From assembly GCA_013306675.1 (NCBI GenBank), contig JABLUY010000216.1:1-63588 (forward strand): a stretch of DNA of 63,588 bases, given 5' to 3'. Below, in pieces: positions 1-8,099 of the stretch; the first letter of the stretch is position 1; every line of letters begins with the position of its first letter. The notes beneath the pieces are model-generated. The model made no database searches. It was not told the origin of the DNA and saw only the letters and a list, made by a program, of their open reading frames with translations. A program made the translations under genes and the position numbers. This DNA is from Thraustochytrium sp. TN22 (taxonomy: Eukaryota; Sar; Bigyra; Thraustochytrida; Thraustochytriidae).

Positions 1-540
1 AGGGCGAGAGTGAAGGAGCGATAGGAGCAGCGCCTCGCGTACTACGCCATGCGTCCCGGCGCGATGTTCGCGCCCAGTTGCAATTCTCAATCGGAGAGAA
101 AAGGAGGAGGATGGTGATGTTTGAGCTACATGACGCCGCGGCCGAGGACAAAACTGAGGACGCGGACGAGGACGGGGACGAGGACGAGGAGGACGAGGAC
201 GAGGAGGAGGGCGAGAGTGAAGGAGCGATAGGAGCAGCGCCTCGCGTACTACGCCATGCGTCCCGGCGCGATGTTCGCGCCCAGTTGCAATTCTCAATCG
301 GAGAGAAAAGGAGGAGGATGGTGATGTTTGAGCTACATGACGCCGCGGCCGAGGACAAAACTGAGGACGAGGACGAGGACGGGGACGGGGACGAGGAGGA
401 CGAGGACGAGGGCGAGAGTGAAGGAGCGATAGGAGCAGCGCCTCGCGTACTACGCCATGCGTCTCGGCGCGATGTTCGCGCCCAGTTGCAATTCTCAAGC
501 GGAGAGAAAAGGAGGAGGAGGAGGATGTTTGAGCTACATG
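1..540. repeat. Tandem repeat, ~201-207 bp unit, about 2.6 copies
   Basis: The same block begins at about 2, 209 and 410 (each starting GGGCGAGAGTG) and the third copy decays near 540. The spacings are 207 and 201 bp, both multiples of three, so one plus-strand frame stays open through all copies. Within each unit a purine-rich (GAGGAC)n stretch varies in length. The array runs off the left edge of the window. Confidence 0.9.
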
Positions 541-626
541 ACGCCGCGGCGGGAGGACTGGAGGGAGGAGGAGGACGAGGAGGAGGAGAAACATGCGCGC
601 GAGGAGGAGGAGATGGAAGGAGCTGA
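3..626 (+). CDS. Possible 3' end of a repetitive acidic protein (partial)
   Basis: This frame is open from the left edge to a TGA at 624-626. It encodes a repeated ~67-69-residue unit made of a basic patch (GEKRRR), the segment MFELHDAAAEDKTED, an Asp/Glu run, and a segment ending RVLRHASRRDVRAQL. Unit lengths are multiples of three, as expected if the frame is translated. After the TGA the same frame stays acidic (repeats of EDEDEI) to about 826, so the stop may be recent or the stretch may not be coding. No family is recognised and no start codon lies in the window. It could equally be a noncoding satellite that happens to remain open. Confidence 0.3.
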   Translation, partial: GESEGAIGAAPRVLRHASRRDVRAQLQFSIGEKRRRMVMFELHDAAAEDKTEDADEDGDEDEEDEDEEEGESEGAIGAAPRVLRHASRRDVRAQLQFSIGEKRRRMVMFELHDAAAEDKTEDEDEDGDGDEEDEDEGESEGAIGAAPRVLRHASRRDVRAQLQFSSGEKRRRRRMFELHDAAAGGLEGGGGRGGGETCARGGGDGRS

Positions 627-654
627 GAAGGCCCTGAGGAGGCCGAGAGGGAGG

Positions 655-785
655 ACGAGGACGAGGGCGGAATTGAGGACGAGGGCGAGGAAGAGGACGA
701 CGAAATTGAGGACGAGGACGAAATTGAGGACGAGGACGAAATTGAGGACGAGGACGAGATTGAGGACGAGAACGAGGACGAGAGT
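655..785. repeat. 18-bp purine-rich tandem repeat
   Basis: The unit GAGGACGAGGACGAAATT is repeated several times with small variations, continuing the acidic-codon composition of the upstream array. Confidence 0.8.
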
Positions 786-898
786 GAAAGTGAGAAGGGG
801 GAGGGCAAAGCTAGGATGCAGTACTGAGCTTGGGCCGGGGTGGCTCTGGCGTGAGGGACATGGTCTGTGCGTGCTCGGGAGCAGAGCTGAGACAGGCA

Positions 899-1152
899 AG
901 GCTCGCGCTTCTGCTCGCGCTTCGGCTCGCACTTTGACTCACGATTCGGCTCGTGCATTGTCTCACGCTTCGGCTCGCGCTTTGGCTCGCGCTTTGGCTC
1001 GCGCTTTGGCTCGCGCTTTGGCTCGCGCTTCGGCTCGCACTTTGACTCACGCTTCGGCTCGTGCTTTGACTCACGCTTTGGCTCGCGCTTTGGCTCGCGC
1101 TTCGGCTCGCGCTTCGGCTCGCGCTTCGGCTCGCGCTTCGGCTCGCGCTTTT
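899..1152. repeat. 12-bp tandem repeat (GCTCGCGCTTYG)n
   Basis: About twenty copies of a 12-bp unit alternate between GCTCGCGCTTTG and GCTCGCGCTTCG, with occasional GACTCA variants. The array ends about 60 bp beyond the stop codon of the first SEC14-like gene, in its presumed 3' flank. Because 12 is a multiple of three, both strands give Ser/Ala/Arg-repeat open frames; I regard these as artefacts. Confidence 0.9.
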
Positions 1153-1211
1153 TGGAAACCCGTTCGCTTTCATCCAAAACTCGCATTTGCATTTGAAAAC
1201 TTAGTTCGAAG

Positions 1212-2489
1212 TCAGGCGGGGAGCTGGACGGAGCGGAAGAAGTGGCCGAGGCCGAGGTCCGTGTCGGTGTCGGGATCGTAGTCGTCCGGGATGAGGCCGC
1301 CGGCGCCGATGAGGCCAGAGCAGGTCGGGTCGCCGTCAACGACGAGGTCGCCGCCATAGCACTGCGGAAGGAACTCGGGCGCGATACGGCGGCGGAGCTC
1401 CTCGACCGGTACATTGGAGAAGATCTGCAGCTTGTCGCGCGTGACGGGGTCCAGAAAGTGCTTGACGACGCGCCAGACGGCGGCGAAGACGCGCGGCGCG
1501 TTCACGATGAAGCCCACCTTGAGCTGCTCCGGATAGTTGGAGTCCTGCATGTTTGCGATCTCCTTGACTGCGCGCAAGCCGTTCGGATTCAGGTGGCGCA
1601 GGCTCAGACCCTTGAGGTCCACAATGGCCGTCATCTGGTACTGGGGCCGGCCGGTGCGGCGCTCCGATGCAAAGCAGCGGCGCTCTAGCAGCTCGCAGCG
1701 GACCGTGGCGTGATCGACGAACTCCTTGGTCTCCACCATGGAGAAAATCTTGGGCACGTCGAGGATGCCGAGGCGGTCCACGTACAGGGGTGTGCCGTCT
1801 CGGTCGTACCCGGTGAAGCCACCCGTCATGTACCGGCGGAGAGTACGGGAAAGGTGCAACTCGCTGAGGAGGTCGGTCGGTTTCCTCTCGCGCCGCCAGG
1901 CGGCCGCTGCGCGGAACATCTTCTCTGACTCCCCCACCGACTTTCGCGCGCGCACATACCTGATCAGCGAGATATCGCTCATGTCCTGCGGCCGCATTTG
2001 GCACTCCTCGGCGTCTGCCAGGTCCGTCAACCGCGCGCGCAGCTCCTGCACCTTTCGCAGCTCCTTTTCTGTCTTAATGACCCAGCCATCCAAGGACGAC
2101 TCCGCCGTCGGCGGCTGCGTTTCGGCCGCGAGCGGGATGACCTTGTGCAGTGGCCTTCGCCCGAACACGATGTCCTCTTCGTCAGCGTCGTCGTCGGGTG
2201 TCATGTCCTCTGCGACGACCGCAGGAGTGGCCGCAGTCTGTTGGCCTGCCTTTTGTTGCTGCTTTTGCTCCTTTTCCCCCTCTTGCTGCTGCTGCTGCTG
2301 CTGCCCATCCAGCTGCTTTGTCTCTTGATCACGATCAGCCCCGGGCTCCTCCACGCGGTCGCTCGCCTCGAGCGCCGGCTGTACCTCCTGAGCGGCAGGG
2401 CCAGCGCCAGCAACAGCAAGTCCCGCACCAGGAGCACCAGGAGCACCAGGAGTGGTGGTACCCGGCGACGGCGTTGCGCCTGACGCCAT
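1212..2489 (-). CDS. SEC14-like CRAL-TRIO lipid-transfer protein 1
   Basis: A 425-residue protein of the SEC14/CRAL-TRIO family, which binds and exchanges phosphoinositides or other small lipids between membranes. Residues 1-100 are low complexity with a poly-Gln run at 63-69. Next come a conserved FGRRPLHKVIPLAAE segment (109-123), a CRAL-TRIO N-terminal helical region (165-200, LIRYVRARK) and the lipid-binding domain (225-385). Recognisable blocks include PLYVDRLG, IVDLKGLSLRHL, YPEQLKVGFIVNAPRVF and FLPQCYGGDL. The last 25 residues (YDPDTDTDLG...LPA) recur in the two neighbouring paralogs. The start is the ATG at 2489; the GTG one codon upstream is not used here. No GOLD or membrane segment is seen. 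It is the first of three head-to-tail copies, so its substrate may differ from the others. Family assignment is firm; ligand is unknown. Confidence 0.93.
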   Translation of the reverse strand: MASGATPSPGTTTPGAPGAPGAGLAVAGAGPAAQEVQPALEASDRVEEPGADRDQETKQLDGQQQQQQQEGEKEQKQQQKAGQQTAATPAVVAEDMTPDDDADEEDIVFGRRPLHKVIPLAAETQPPTAESSLDGWVIKTEKELRKVQELRARLTDLADAEECQMRPQDMSDISLIRYVRARKSVGESEKMFRAAAAWRRERKPTDLLSELHLSRTLRRYMTGGFTGYDRDGTPLYVDRLGILDVPKIFSMVETKEFVDHATVRCELLERRCFASERRTGRPQYQMTAIVDLKGLSLRHLNPNGLRAVKEIANMQDSNYPEQLKVGFIVNAPRVFAAVWRVVKHFLDPVTRDKLQIFSNVPVEELRRRIAPEFLPQCYGGDLVVDGDPTCSGLIGAGGLIPDDYDPDTDTDLGLGHFFRSVQLPA

Positions 2490-3083
2490 CACTCTTTGAT
2501 GGACGCTCCTGCTCGCCGGTGCAGCGCGTGCGGTAGGTAGAGCCTGTGCACGTGCAGTTCGGTGGGCCGCGCGCGACGAGCCCGCGCGCCCTCAGAGCAC
2601 GACCTCTGCTGCCCGCGGGCGCCTGGTGCCGCTTTGCTTGCAGCTTTGCTCGAAGAAGTCGGCGATTCCCTCCTCTGCGCTCGCTCATTGCCTCATTGCG
2701 CTCTGGGTCCATGGGGTCCCCGCATCCGAGTCCACCACAGCAACATGATGTCATGATCTGATCCGAGTCATGATGGCCGTGGATCTCTCTGCTCTGACAC
2801 AGCCAGTCGCTGTCACGATTCTTCAAGCGCCTTCAAGCTGAGTTCGCTGCGTTCGGGTTTGCGCGGCGGACGTCAGCCTGCCAACGAGAGAGAGAGACTC
2901 ACACAGAGAGAAGGGAGGAAAGAGAGAGACATTCTTCCCGTGCACACGCTTCATCATCATCTTCTCCTTGTTCCTCGTCATCGTCGTCTTCGTCCATTTC
3001 TCCGTCTTCGGCGCTACGCGTCGTGGTCACGTTGCTCTGGACACGGCACATTGTTGCATGCCAATGGCCGCGCTCGTCGTCCT
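2490..3083. other. Intergenic region between SEC14-like genes 1 and 2
   Basis: It holds the upstream region of gene 1 and the 3' flank of gene 2. A purine-rich GAGA/ACAGAGAG tract lies at about 2888-2932 and a run of TCATC/TCGTC pyrimidine triplets at 2950-3000. No other gene is supported. Confidence 0.5.
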
Positions 3084-4388
3084 TCAAGCGGGCAGCTGGG
3101 CGGAACGCAGAAAGTGGCCAATGCCGAGGTCTGTGTCGGCGTCGGGGTCGTAGTTGTCCGGGATGGGCCCCCCGGCGCCGAGAATGGCAGAGCAGGACGG
3201 ATCGCCGTCGACCACGAGGTCGCCGCCGTAGCACTTTGGCAGGTGCTCGGGCGCGATGCGGCGGCGGAGCTCCTCGACAGGCACGTTCGAGTAAATCTGG
3301 AGCTTGTCGCGCGTGTTGGCGTCCAGGAGGTGCTTGACGACGCTCCAGACTGCAGAAAAGATGCGCGGCGCGTTGACAATGAAGCCAACCTTGAGCTGCT
3401 CAGGGTAATAGTCGTCTTCGACGTTGGAGATGGCCTTGAAGACTCGCAGGCCCTGCGGGTTGAGGTGGCGCAGACTGAGACCCTTGAGGTCCACGATGGC
3501 GACCATCTGGTACTGGGGCCGACCCGTGCGCCGCTCCGACGCGAAGCAGCGGCGCTCCAGCAGCTCGCACCGGAGCGCGGCGTGGTCTGCAAACATCTGA
3601 ATGGGCAGGTCCCTGGAGAGCTTGATCACGTCCACGGCGCCCAGGCGGTCCACGTAAATGGGCGAGCCCTCGCGATCATACCCGCAAAAGCCACCCGTCA
3701 TGTACCGGCGAAAGGTGCGCGAGAGGTGAACCTTCTGAAGAAAGTCGGCCGGTCGCGTCTCGCGCCGCCAGGCAGCCGTCGCGCGAAACATCTTCTCCGC
3801 CTCCGCCGCAGTCTTGCGCGCGCGCACGTACCGGATCAGCGAAATGTCGCTCATGTCCAGTGGGCGCATCTGGCACTCCTCCGCGTCCGCCAGGTCCGTC
3901 AGGCGCGCACGCAGTTCCTTGACTCTTTGCATCTCCTTCTCCGTGCGAATCACCCAGCCGTCCACCGAGGACTCTGGTGCTGGCGTCGGGGGCTCGGCCG
4001 CGAGCGGAATCACCTCGTGCAGCGGTCTGCGACCAAACGCGATCGCCTCATCGTCGAGCTCGTCGCCCGTTGTTGCGTCCGCGCCTTCTTGCGCCTGCTG
4101 GTTTGCTGCGACCGGCTGCGGCTGGCCAACACAAGGCACCGCATCGCCAGCGTCAGGCTGGCTGGGCGGCGTATCGGACTGGCTGGCCATGGACGCGCCA
4201 CTCTTGACGTCCTGCGTCTCGACTTGCGTGGCGGATGTCAGGCCACCCTCCTGCTTGATGTGCTCTTTCGCCTCGCTCTTGTTCACGTCCTCGCTCGCCT
4301 CGTGCTGCAAGTCAGCGTGCACGTCCTCGGGCGTCGCCGGAGCGGCTGCGACCACCTCGACGGGCGAGGGCGCGTTGCTCGAGTGCAT
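3084..4388 (-). CDS. SEC14-like CRAL-TRIO lipid-transfer protein 2
   Basis: A 434-residue paralog of the preceding protein, starting at the ATG at 4388. The N-terminal ~115 residues are variable and rich in Ala, Pro and Gln. From the FGRRPLHEVIPLAAE block onward it is closely similar to copy 1: a conserved DGWVIRTEKE segment, CRAL-TRIO-N (LIRYVRARKT), then the lipid-binding fold with PIYVDRLGAVDV, AIVDLKGLSLRHL, YPEQLKVGFIVNAPRIF and LPKCYGGDL. It ends in the shared YDPDADTDLG...LPA tail. Copy 2 is closer to copy 1 than to copy 3, which suggests the 1/2 duplication is the younger one. By family knowledge it should be a soluble lipid-exchange or lipid-sensing protein; substrate and membrane are not shown by the sequence. 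Confidence 0.93.
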   Translation of the reverse strand: MHSSNAPSPVEVVAAAPATPEDVHADLQHEASEDVNKSEAKEHIKQEGGLTSATQVETQDVKSGASMASQSDTPPSQPDAGDAVPCVGQPQPVAANQQAQEGADATTGDELDDEAIAFGRRPLHEVIPLAAEPPTPAPESSVDGWVIRTEKEMQRVKELRARLTDLADAEECQMRPLDMSDISLIRYVRARKTAAEAEKMFRATAAWRRETRPADFLQKVHLSRTFRRYMTGGFCGYDREGSPIYVDRLGAVDVIKLSRDLPIQMFADHAALRCELLERRCFASERRTGRPQYQMVAIVDLKGLSLRHLNPQGLRVFKAISNVEDDYYPEQLKVGFIVNAPRIFSAVWSVVKHLLDANTRDKLQIYSNVPVEELRRRIAPEHLPKCYGGDLVVDGDPSCSAILGAGGPIPDNYDPDADTDLGIGHFLRSAQLPA

Positions 4389-5086
4389 GTTCTCGGCCCC
4401 CAGCTATCACCAGTAGCCAGCGAAGTTGAACTCCTCCAGCCCGACGGCGGCGGTGGTAGTGGCTACGACTGGGGTTGCCCTGCTCCCCCCCGGATCGCTG
4501 CGGTGAACTTTGAGGCGCCGGGATGCCGTGTCTCGGCGCCGGGGTCGTGGCTCGCGGGACGTTGCGGGCGGCGTCACCTGCCGGCTGCAGCGGCTCGCGC
4601 GAGCAAAAGGGGGTTTACGGGGGCGAGGCCGGCGCGGTGCTTGTGCGAGCGAGCGACGTGCTCCTCCTCCCCCCGTTTCGCCTGCTACGCCCAGCTACTC
4701 CCCACTGGCAGTGCCAGTGCACCTTGGCTGGCCAGTGGTCATGATGGGCGGTACGCGCGCACACATCATGATGGCACGGCTGCAAGCTGGTGCAAGGCTG
4801 CAAAGCGAAACTTGTCCACATCAACGCCAAGCTGTGCAGGGCGGGGAGCCGCGGCCGGTGGACGCTCTCAGGCTGCAGCCGCTGGGCAGGCGACGCAAGT
4901 CAACGTTACTTGGCGTAGGCGAGCCTTCTTGCGCCTTCTCTGAAGCAATGACGTGTGCAAGGAATGGCAATGGCACTGCAAGTGCGGCAAGTTCGTTCGA
5001 TTCGGTGGTACCAGCCAGTACCATAGCATAGGTTAAGTTACTCTTCATGAGACTCCTTCAAGTTGAGCCACAGTGTCAACACCGCG
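4389..5086. other. Intergenic region between SEC14-like genes 2 and 3
   Basis: About 700 bp holding the 5' flank of gene 2 and the 3' flank of gene 3. Open frames here are antisense extensions or low-complexity. A TTCAAGTTG element lies at about 5053-5061, just beyond the stop of gene 3. Nothing else is recognised. Confidence 0.5.
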
Positions 5087-6733
5087 TCATGCGGGCAGAC
5101 GGACGGAGCACAGAAAGTGACCTGGGCGCGCGTCAGCGTCGGTTTGAGGATCGTAATTGTGGGGGACAACGCCGCCCATGCCGAGGATGGCGGAGCACTC
5201 CGGGTCGCCGTCAACGGCGAGGTCGCCGCCAAGAAAGGCGGGCAGATGCTCGGGCGCAACCCGCCGGCGCAGCTCGTCAACGGGCGTGTTGGCGAAAACC
5301 TGCACCTTGTCGCGCGTGTTGGGGTCGAGGAAGCCCTTGACCATGCGCCAAATGGCCGCGAAGAGACGCGGCGCGTTGATGACGAGCGCCACCTTGAGCT
5401 GCTCTGGGTAGTAGTGGTCCTGCACGTAGGCGAGGTGCTTGAAGAGCTTGATGCCGGCCGCATGGAAGTGGCGCATGCCAAAGCCCTTGAAGTCCATGAT
5501 GGCCAGCACCTGGTACTGCGGCCGGCCGGTGCGACGCTCCGACGCGAAGCAGCGGCGCTCGAAGAGCTCGCCCTTGAAGACGGCGAAATTGGAGAGCTCC
5601 TCTTCGCCAATTTCCGTCATGATGGACGGCACGTCGATCAAGCCGATGCGGTCAATATATACGGGCGAGCCTTCGCGGTCGTAGTAGCAAAAGCCGCCTG
5701 GCAGGTAGCGCCGGACGGCGTTACAGGGGCGGTAGCTTTTCAAGAGGGTTTCCGGCCGCATCTCGGTGCGCCATGCCACGGCAGCGCGGAACATCTTCTC
5801 GGACTCGGCCACGGACTTGCGCGCGCGCAAGAAGCGCACGAGCGAGCAGTCGCTGAGGTCCACAGGCCGCGAGCGGCACGCCGGCAGGTCCGCCACGTCT
5901 GCCAGCCGCTCTCTGAGCTCCTTCACGTTCCGCAGCTCCTGCTCGGACTTGATGACCCAGCCGTCCACGACCGAGGGCCGCGACGCGGGCTGCTGCGCTC
6001 GTGCGATCGGACCCAGGTCCTCTTCGTCTTCGTCCTCGTCAAGTCCACCGTGCCGGTGCCCATTGCCGCTGCCGTTCGAGCTGCCGTTCGAGCTGCCGTT
6101 CCCGTTGCTGAGCGCATCGGCGTGCTCCGCAACCGGGGCCGACCTTGAGGACAAGGGGTCCTCCGCCGCGTGGATGGCCGCCGGATTGGCCTTGTGGTGA
6201 TGGCCGTTCTCGGCCTGGCCGGTTGGTGTGTCGGAGGCCGCAGCTGCGGCAGCCGCAGCGGCGGCCTCCGCAGCTGCCGCCGCGCCCTTGCCGGCCTCCG
6301 CCGGGCCGTGCGTCACCTCCGTATCGAAGCGGACGCGCCGCGCCTCGGACAAGCTTCGTGAGGTCCGCCCTTGTGTCGCCATCGTCGGCCCCCTGCTGCC
6401 GCTGCTGCTGTCCCGCCAGGCAGGCACCGGCAAGAAGACAAAGGCGAGCATGCTTGCGCAGAAGGCCGTCGCGATCGCCGCGCGCTCCCAGTCGCTGTCG
6501 AGGCGCGCGAGCGCGAGCTCCACGAAGAGCAACGTCGCGCAGACCGCCAGCACTCCCCTGTTCAGCACCGCCTCATGCCTGGCGCCCGCCCGCCGGCGCA
6601 GCTCGCGCACCGCCTCGTCCACCTCGCCCTCCAGCCTCGCCAGCTCGCGCTGCGCGCCGTGGGCCTCGGCGTCGGCGTCGGGGTCGGGGTCGGCGCGGTG
6701 GTTCTGGCCGCCGTCCTCACGTCGACCCGCCAT
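5087..6733 (-). CDS. SEC14-like protein 3 with an N-terminal membrane hairpin
   Basis: A 548-residue protein if the ATG at 6733 is used. Residues 30-50 are charged and possibly coiled coil. Two hydrophobic helices follow at about 57-77 and 84-105. Then comes a poly-Ala/Asn-Gly linker, and from about residue 260 the SEC14 module shared with copies 1 and 2 (DGWVIKSEQEL, LVRFLRARKS, PVYIDRIGLIDV, IMDFKGFGMRHF, YPEQLKVALVINAPRLF, FLGGDL), ending in the same LPA tail. A shorter start at 6382 (MATQGR) would give 431 residues, matching the paralogs. I prefer the longer form because the hydrophobic segment has strongly G/C-ending codons and encodes two credible helices. If correct, this copy is membrane-anchored. 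The open frame continues to 7297 but is Arg-rich low complexity. Confidence 0.85.
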   Translation of the reverse strand: MAGRREDGGQNHRADPDPDADAEAHGAQRELARLEGEVDEAVRELRRRAGARHEAVLNRGVLAVCATLLFVELALARLDSDWERAAIATAFCASMLAFVFLPVPAWRDSSSGSRGPTMATQGRTSRSLSEARRVRFDTEVTHGPAEAGKGAAAAAEAAAAAAAAAASDTPTGQAENGHHHKANPAAIHAAEDPLSSRSAPVAEHADALSNGNGSSNGSSNGSGNGHRHGGLDEDEDEEDLGPIARAQQPASRPSVVDGWVIKSEQELRNVKELRERLADVADLPACRSRPVDLSDCSLVRFLRARKSVAESEKMFRAAVAWRTEMRPETLLKSYRPCNAVRRYLPGGFCYYDREGSPVYIDRIGLIDVPSIMTEIGEEELSNFAVFKGELFERRCFASERRTGRPQYQVLAIMDFKGFGMRHFHAAGIKLFKHLAYVQDHYYPEQLKVALVINAPRLFAAIWRMVKGFLDPNTRDKVQVFANTPVDELRRRVAPEHLPAFLGGDLAVDGDPECSAILGMGGVVPHNYDPQTDADARPGHFLCSVRLPA

Positions 6734-8099
6734 CCCGCCGCCGTACCGCGTCGCTGGCCCGCGCCGCGCGGCCGACCGCCCGCCGCCGCCCGCCGAAGCC
6801 GCCACAGCCGCCGCGCCGCGCGCCGCCGCGCCGCCGCCGCGCGCCGCCGCGCCCCAGGCGCTTGCAGGTCTGCGCCGCCGCAACGAGCCCAACGACGGCC
6901 GCGACCACGACCTCGACGACGACAACCTCGAGCTCGACCTCGACCTCCCGGTCCTCACGACGCTCGCGGCGGGCCGGCCGGCCATCGTTTTTCGTCGACA
7001 ACGGTGCTGCCGCCTGCCTCTCCGCGGCGAGCCTTTGGACGCCTTTGGACGAGGAGGATGACGTGCTCGAGAGACTTGACGAGGTCGGAGGCGGGGCGCG
7101 TGCGGCGCTGGTTCTTGGACTTGGAGAGCGCCACCACTGGCAGGCCGCGCGCTGCCTTGCAGCCTTGGATCAAGGCTCTGCACCGCGGCGGTATGCCGCT
7201 GCGGGCCTCTGTACATCTCGGCATGGATGTCGAGCAGCTCGGCGGCGAGGCAGGTACCAGAACGCGCAAGCATGCGCGCGTTCGCGGCGCTCTCCAAGCG
7301 CGCCCAAGCGCTGCCTACTTACTACTTAGGGCTCCGGTGGCGATGGCAGGTCACAGGTGCGCGACGGCTGCTCAGAAAAGGTATGGCATGAGTCATGCTC
7401 ACAGATCCTCGGTCCGTGGGAACTGGAGACGGGCCCTCGCTGTCCTCCGGTCGGCATACGCGGCGCGCGACTCTAGCTCCAGGTTGCGCACCATCACCTG
7501 CTGCACGAAAGGAGCATCGTCTGGCATCAGCGGTCCTGAGATGGCAGTGGCCGCAGCGGCTTGCCCCGGCCCGCTTGTATTTGTCTGCCTGCGAGGTCCC
7601 CGAGCTGCGCACGCGCGCAAAATTGCAGCACGAAAGCGCACAAGCAACGCTGCGCACGCAGCACAATAGCGCACGTCCTTCCTGCTAGCCTACCCCCTGC
7701 GGACAAGGAAGTTTGCTTATTTTGTCTCACCATGTTGACACGGTAAGAAGCAAGCAAGCCGGGAGCCTCAGTCCGAGTTTGAGCATCCCAGGCTGCTCGG
7801 CCGGGAAGACCGTTTCAAGATTGCGAGAATGTCCCGGGCCAGAGGCGAAGCTCGCGCTGTGACACCCCCCCCCCCCCTTCCCCAGAGACGTCACGGCCCG
7901 GGAGCTGGCAAAAAAGTCTACTGCCAGTGCGGCCGTCACTCGAACGAGTTGCCAGGTAACCGTTGGAAGACTCACGGTCACGCGGTGCTGTGATCTGATC
8001 AAGGCGGCATGTTCTCAGAGCTCTGTGGCGTACCTGTGACACGGCTTGCCCGTGGGAAGCGGAGAAAGGCTGCAGACCATATCCGAGAAGAGTTACGTG
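6734..8099. other. Divergent intergenic region between SEC14-like gene 3 and seven-helix gene 1
   Basis: The SEC14 genes are read leftward and the seven-helix genes rightward from this 1.4 kb region, so it should contain two promoters. The left part (6734-7297) is open on the minus strand but Arg/Ala-rich and unlikely to be translated. A run of 13 C residues lies at 7865-7877. No TATA box or other defined element is recognised. Confidence 0.5.

Noticed and set aside
457-1281. 274-codon plus-strand frame across the left repeats
   Set aside because: It is made only of translated 18-bp and 12-bp repeats (RTRTKL and SARA strings) and differs in frame from the better acidic frame.
2859-4943. 694-codon plus-strand open frame opposite SEC14-like gene 2
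   Set aside because: Fully antisense to a gene with clear CRAL-TRIO motifs; composition is Arg/Leu/Val-rich without domains.
4950-5040. tRNA-like B-box sequence (GTTCGATTC)
   Set aside because: No matching A-box, acceptor stem or cloverleaf could be traced around it.
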